Source of the DNA: an uncultured Acidobacteriota bacterium
Lineage (GTDB): Bacteria; Acidobacteriota; JAAYUB01
Length of the DNA stretch: 8,144 nucleotides
NCBI GenBank assembly: GCA_937925645.1
Contig: CALAMB010000282.1
Coordinates: 1-8,144, forward strand
Reading direction: 5' to 3'
The notes beneath the pieces are model-generated. The model made no database searches, was not told where the DNA came from, and worked only from the letters and a program-made list of their open reading frames with translations. Both the position numbers and the translations under genes were made by a program. Of this stretch, positions 6,168-8,144 are shown piece after piece; positions within the stretch are counted from its first letter, which is position 1, and the number at the start of each line of letters is the position of its first letter.

Positions 6168-6246
6168 ATTTCGATTACGAGCACGATTACGAGCACGACG
6201 CTCGCCGGCTCACCGATTCACCACTCACCGACTCACCGATTCACCG
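6168..6246. repeat. Repeat locus D: hexamer then octamer array abutting glyA
   Basis: Hexamers at 6168-6197 alternate ATTACG with AGCACG. From 6209 to 6246 come 7-8 base units of the form (A)YTCACCG. The last unit ends at 6246, directly against the glyA stop codon (6247-6249). No terminator for glyA is visible here. Confidence 0.85.
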
Positions 6247-7716
6247 TCAGACCTTGCGCAGCGCCTCGGCGAAGCTCTGGAAGTACGGCACCTCGGGGAA
6301 GATGCTGGCGAAGATGGCCGGGGCGATGGCCAGCGTCGCCTCGGCGTCGAGGCAGTAGCGCATCCGGGTGAACTTCCCCCGGAACGCGGCCACGTCGCCG
6401 GCAGCGTCCTTCTTGCGGATGATCACGTCGGCCAGCAGCCGGGCCAGCTCGGTGAAGTCCGCCGGCTCCATCCCGAAGCGGGTCATCTCGGAGACGCCCA
6501 TGCGGATGCCGCTCGGGTGGTAGAACGTCTCGTCGTCGGGGAGCGCCTGGTAGTTGGTGATGATGTTGTTGGCCTCGAGGCGGGCGGCGATTTCCTTGCC
6601 GTCGCCGAACGGCTTGACCCGGATGACCACCTGGTGGGTGCGGGTGAAGCCGTCGGCCTCGCCTCCCTCCACCGGGATGCCGGCGGCGTGGCAGGCGGCG
6701 GCGAACGCCCGGGCGTTGGCCAGCACCGCGGCCTGGTACTCGGCCTTGAAGTGGTTCATCTCGAGGGTGGCGGCGAGCATCGCCAGCAGCGTGCCCAGGT
6801 GGTGGTTGCTGGTGGAGCCGGGGAAGGAGCGGGCGTTGACCTCGAGCCAGAGCTTGCGCATGGGCGAGCCCTTGGGCAGGCGACCGGCGATGATGCCGCG
6901 CTGCGGGCCGAAGAAGGTCTTGTGGGTGGAACCGGTGACCACGTCGGCGCCCTCGGCCAGCGGGTCCTGGAAGCCGGGGCCCAGGATGCCCATGACGTGG
7001 GCGCCGTCGTACATGATCACGGGCCGGTAATCGGGTGTCGCGTCCACCAGCTCGCGGAGCGGCTTCACCGGCTCGGGATGGAGGAACATGCTCTTGCCGA
7101 ACACGATGATGGGCGGCCGGTGCTCGCGCACCAGTTCCAGCATCCGGGCCACATCGATCTTGTAGGGGTTGCCGGCCTCGAGGGGAAAATTGACCGGGTC
7201 GCCGTCGGCGAAGTTGAACAGGGCGCCGAACGGCTGGGCGCTGAGGTGGCCGCCGTAGTTCAGGTTGTTGTTCATGGCGGTGGCCAGACGGCCCGTCGCG
7301 GTCAGCTTGGGAAAGCCCTCGCCGGCGCCGCCGAGGAACTTGACCGTGGCCTTGAAGACGATCTCGTTGGCCATCTGGCCGCTCACGGGGCGGGCCTCCA
7401 CCTCGGAGGCGCCGAGGTAGGCGCCGAACTCCCGCTTGAGCCGCTCCTCCACCTCGTAGATGAAATCGGTGGCCTGATAGTAGTAGACCTGGTCGCCCTT
7501 GAGCGCGCCGGTGCCGGTGAGGGCCTCGATCTCCTTCTTCAGCGCGGTCTTGTGCTCGGCGTAGCGCCCCGACGGGTCGCTGATCTCGCACAGCTTCACC
7601 AGCAGCGACGGGGTGTTCTCCGACGGGATCAGGTTGATGCACCGGCGCTGGCGCCACAGGTTGTTTTCCACCACCTTGGCGGCCAGCTCACGGAGCTGCT
7701 GTTCCAGATTATTCAT
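6247..7716 (-). CDS. glyA: Serine hydroxymethyltransferase family enzyme
   Basis: The protein has 489 residues from ATG 7716, with GGGAGG at 7727-7722. An in-frame extension to 7920 would read through heptamer repeats and is rejected. It is a fold-type I PLP enzyme of the SHMT family. Motifs are INLIPSENTPS (28-38), SGQMANE (112-118), NYGGHLS (153-159), MYDGAH (235-240), STHKTFFGPQRG (263-274, Schiff-base Lys266) and GIRMGVSEMTRFGM (403-416, carboxylate-binding Arg405). SHMT converts serine and tetrahydrofolate to glycine and methylene-tetrahydrofolate. The protein is longer than the usual ~420 residues. The lysine motif (STHKTFFGPQRG rather than TTHKTLRGPRGG) is also variant, so it belongs to a divergent branch. 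A related aldolase or transaldolase activity is possible. It is monocistronic. Confidence 0.85.
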   Translation of the reverse strand: MNNLEQQLRELAAKVVENNLWRQRRCINLIPSENTPSLLVKLCEISDPSGRYAEHKTALKKEIEALTGTGALKGDQVYYYQATDFIYEVEERLKREFGAYLGASEVEARPVSGQMANEIVFKATVKFLGGAGEGFPKLTATGRLATAMNNNLNYGGHLSAQPFGALFNFADGDPVNFPLEAGNPYKIDVARMLELVREHRPPIIVFGKSMFLHPEPVKPLRELVDATPDYRPVIMYDGAHVMGILGPGFQDPLAEGADVVTGSTHKTFFGPQRGIIAGRLPKGSPMRKLWLEVNARSFPGSTSNHHLGTLLAMLAATLEMNHFKAEYQAAVLANARAFAAACHAAGIPVEGGEADGFTRTHQVVIRVKPFGDGKEIAARLEANNIITNYQALPDDETFYHPSGIRMGVSEMTRFGMEPADFTELARLLADVIIRKKDAAGDVAAFRGKFTRMRYCLDAEATLAIAPAIFASIFPEVPYFQSFAEALRKV

Positions 7717-7721
7717 GAAAG

Positions 7722-7727
7722 CCTCCC
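7722..7727 (-). promoter_or_regulatory. Ribosome binding site fixing the glyA start
   Basis: GGGAGG on the minus strand with five bases before ATG 7716. It supports this start over upstream in-frame readings. Confidence 0.75.
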
Positions 7728-7760
7728 ATGGGATTGATATTCGAGCTGGTGCGAAGCGGC

Positions 7761-7790
7761 AGTATAGTCCAGCCCGGCGCCCCGGCGCAA
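7761..7790 (-). promoter_or_regulatory. Promoter of glyA
   Basis: On the minus strand TTGCGC (7790-7785), an 18-base spacer and TATACT (7766-7761, 5 of 6). The predicted leader is about 38 bases. The -35 hexamer is identical to that proposed for pcm. Repeat locus C begins about 15 bases further upstream. Confidence 0.5.
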
Positions 7791-7805
7791 GCCCCCCGCC
7801 AGGCA

Positions 7806-8090
7806 AAGTCACCACCGAGGGCGCAGAAGACACAGAGAATGCGCGGGGTTCGGGGTTCGGGGTTCGGGGTTCGGGGTTCGGGGCTCGGGGCTCGGGGCTC
7901 GGGACTCGGGACTCGGACATTGGATCTGGGTTCAGGTTCTAGTTAGCGGATCCCAGGTCCCAGGTCCCAGGTTCCAGGGCTCAGGTCCCAGGACTCAGGT
8001 CCCAGAACCTAGGTCCCACGTCTCGGTAACGCCAGACTCATTTCCAAATAGCCATTAAGAAATAAGCAATCGACAATAACCATTAAATGA
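7806..8090. repeat. Repeat locus C: two head-to-head heptamer arrays plus tail
   Basis: After a CACCACCGAGG/ACACAGAG-type start (7809-7839), twelve heptamers run in perfect phase from 7844 to 7927. On the minus strand they are AACCCCG five times, AGCCCCG three times, AGTCCCG twice, ATGTCCG and AGATCCA. A spacer (7928-7954) separates them from nine plus-strand heptamers in phase (7955-8017), mostly AGGTCCC with variants. The 65-bp tail to 8082 matches locus B. Peptides such as NPEPRTP read from this DNA are repeat artefacts. Confidence 0.88.
7997..8082 (+). repeat. 86-bp dispersed element, copy 2
   Basis: This is the ungapped counterpart of 5555-5640 with 12 mismatches, most of them transitions. 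It is in the same orientation and the same position within its locus, 2.4 kb away. Confidence 0.8.
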
Positions 8091-8115
8091 ACGAGGGGAC
8101 CCGAAGGTCCCCTCG
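8083..8115 (-). terminator. UUCG-loop hairpin, possible minus-strand terminator
   Basis: A perfect 10-bp stem pairs 8092-8101 with 8106-8115. On the minus strand the loop is C-UUCG-G, an exceptionally stable tetraloop, and TTCATTT follows. That suits an intrinsic terminator for a minus-strand gene beyond the right edge. The T-run is imperfect, and two ATNTCCG-type heptamers lie just right of it (8118-8131), so it may be part of the repeat locus instead. Confidence 0.4.
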
Positions 8116-8117
8116 CG

Positions 8118-8131
8118 ATATCCGATTTCCG
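8118..8131 (+). repeat. Two heptamers beyond the hairpin
   Basis: ATATCCG and ATTTCCG stand in tandem and fit the A-N-N-Y-C-C-G unit consensus of loci A to C. The array may continue off the window. Nothing else was seen to 8144. Confidence 0.5.
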
Positions 8132-8144
8132 CCGGGCGGTGCTT

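Noticed and set aside
6094..7737. 547-residue open frame on the plus strand
   Set aside because: Antisense of glyA, low-complexity Gly/Val/Ala/Leu/His composition, no start signals, and it begins inside the hairpin and repeat region.
7717..7920. 68-residue N-terminal extension of glyA
   Set aside because: It would translate the heptamer array and the promoter. The ribosome binding site at 7722-7727 and SHMT homology favour ATG 7716.
7844..8017. CRISPR-like periodicity
   Set aside because: Units are 7 bases, contiguous and without unique spacers. No cas genes are present.

Overview
The window is GC-rich bacterial chromosome with five recognisable protein genes, two gene remnants and, most strikingly, intergenic spaces filled by short-period repeat mosaics and hairpins. 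The TonB-type protein, whose linker carries a Glu-Gly-Gly repeat, together with the GC content and repeat-rich intergenic DNA, recalls Acidobacteriota or another deep-branching Gram-negative phylum. This placement is an inference from memory and is weak.

Layout: (1) 1-872, minus strand, GTG-started gene running off the left edge. It encodes a protein with a PI3/PI4-kinase-like catalytic core whose usual catalytic Asp is replaced. (2) 1015-1170, plus strand, an orphan C-terminal fragment of a surface or ligand-type domain. (3) 1231-1974, minus strand, a flavin-reductase-like FMN-binding protein with an N-terminal export or anchor segment. (4) 1975-2312, a divergent intergenic region with promoters for both sides and a perfect 9-bp hairpin. 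(5) 2313-3917, plus strand, a polytopic membrane protein ending in a TonB C-terminal domain. (6) 3918-4568, a transposase N-terminal remnant (4033-4116), then repeat locus A and the pcm promoter. (7) 4569-5333, plus strand, protein-L-isoaspartate methyltransferase with a lipoprotein signal. (8) 5334-6246, repeat locus B, a cluster of eight hairpins and repeat locus D. (9) 6247-7716, minus strand, a serine hydroxymethyltransferase-family enzyme. (10) 7717-8144, its promoter, repeat locus C and a strong hairpin.

The genes do not form one pathway. The common theme is the DNA between them. The pcm and glyA genes are each bracketed on both sides by arrays built from 6- to 8-base units, mostly heptamers of the form A-N-N-Y-C-C-G. 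The unit types change along each array but the phase is largely kept. Loci A and B carry the same ordered succession of unit types in inverted orientation around pcm. Loci B and C share an 86-bp ungapped direct repeat with 12 mismatches. A separate cluster of hairpins, several with TTCA loops and two related as inverted pairs, lies between pcm and glyA. These repeat systems are the most unusual content of the window.
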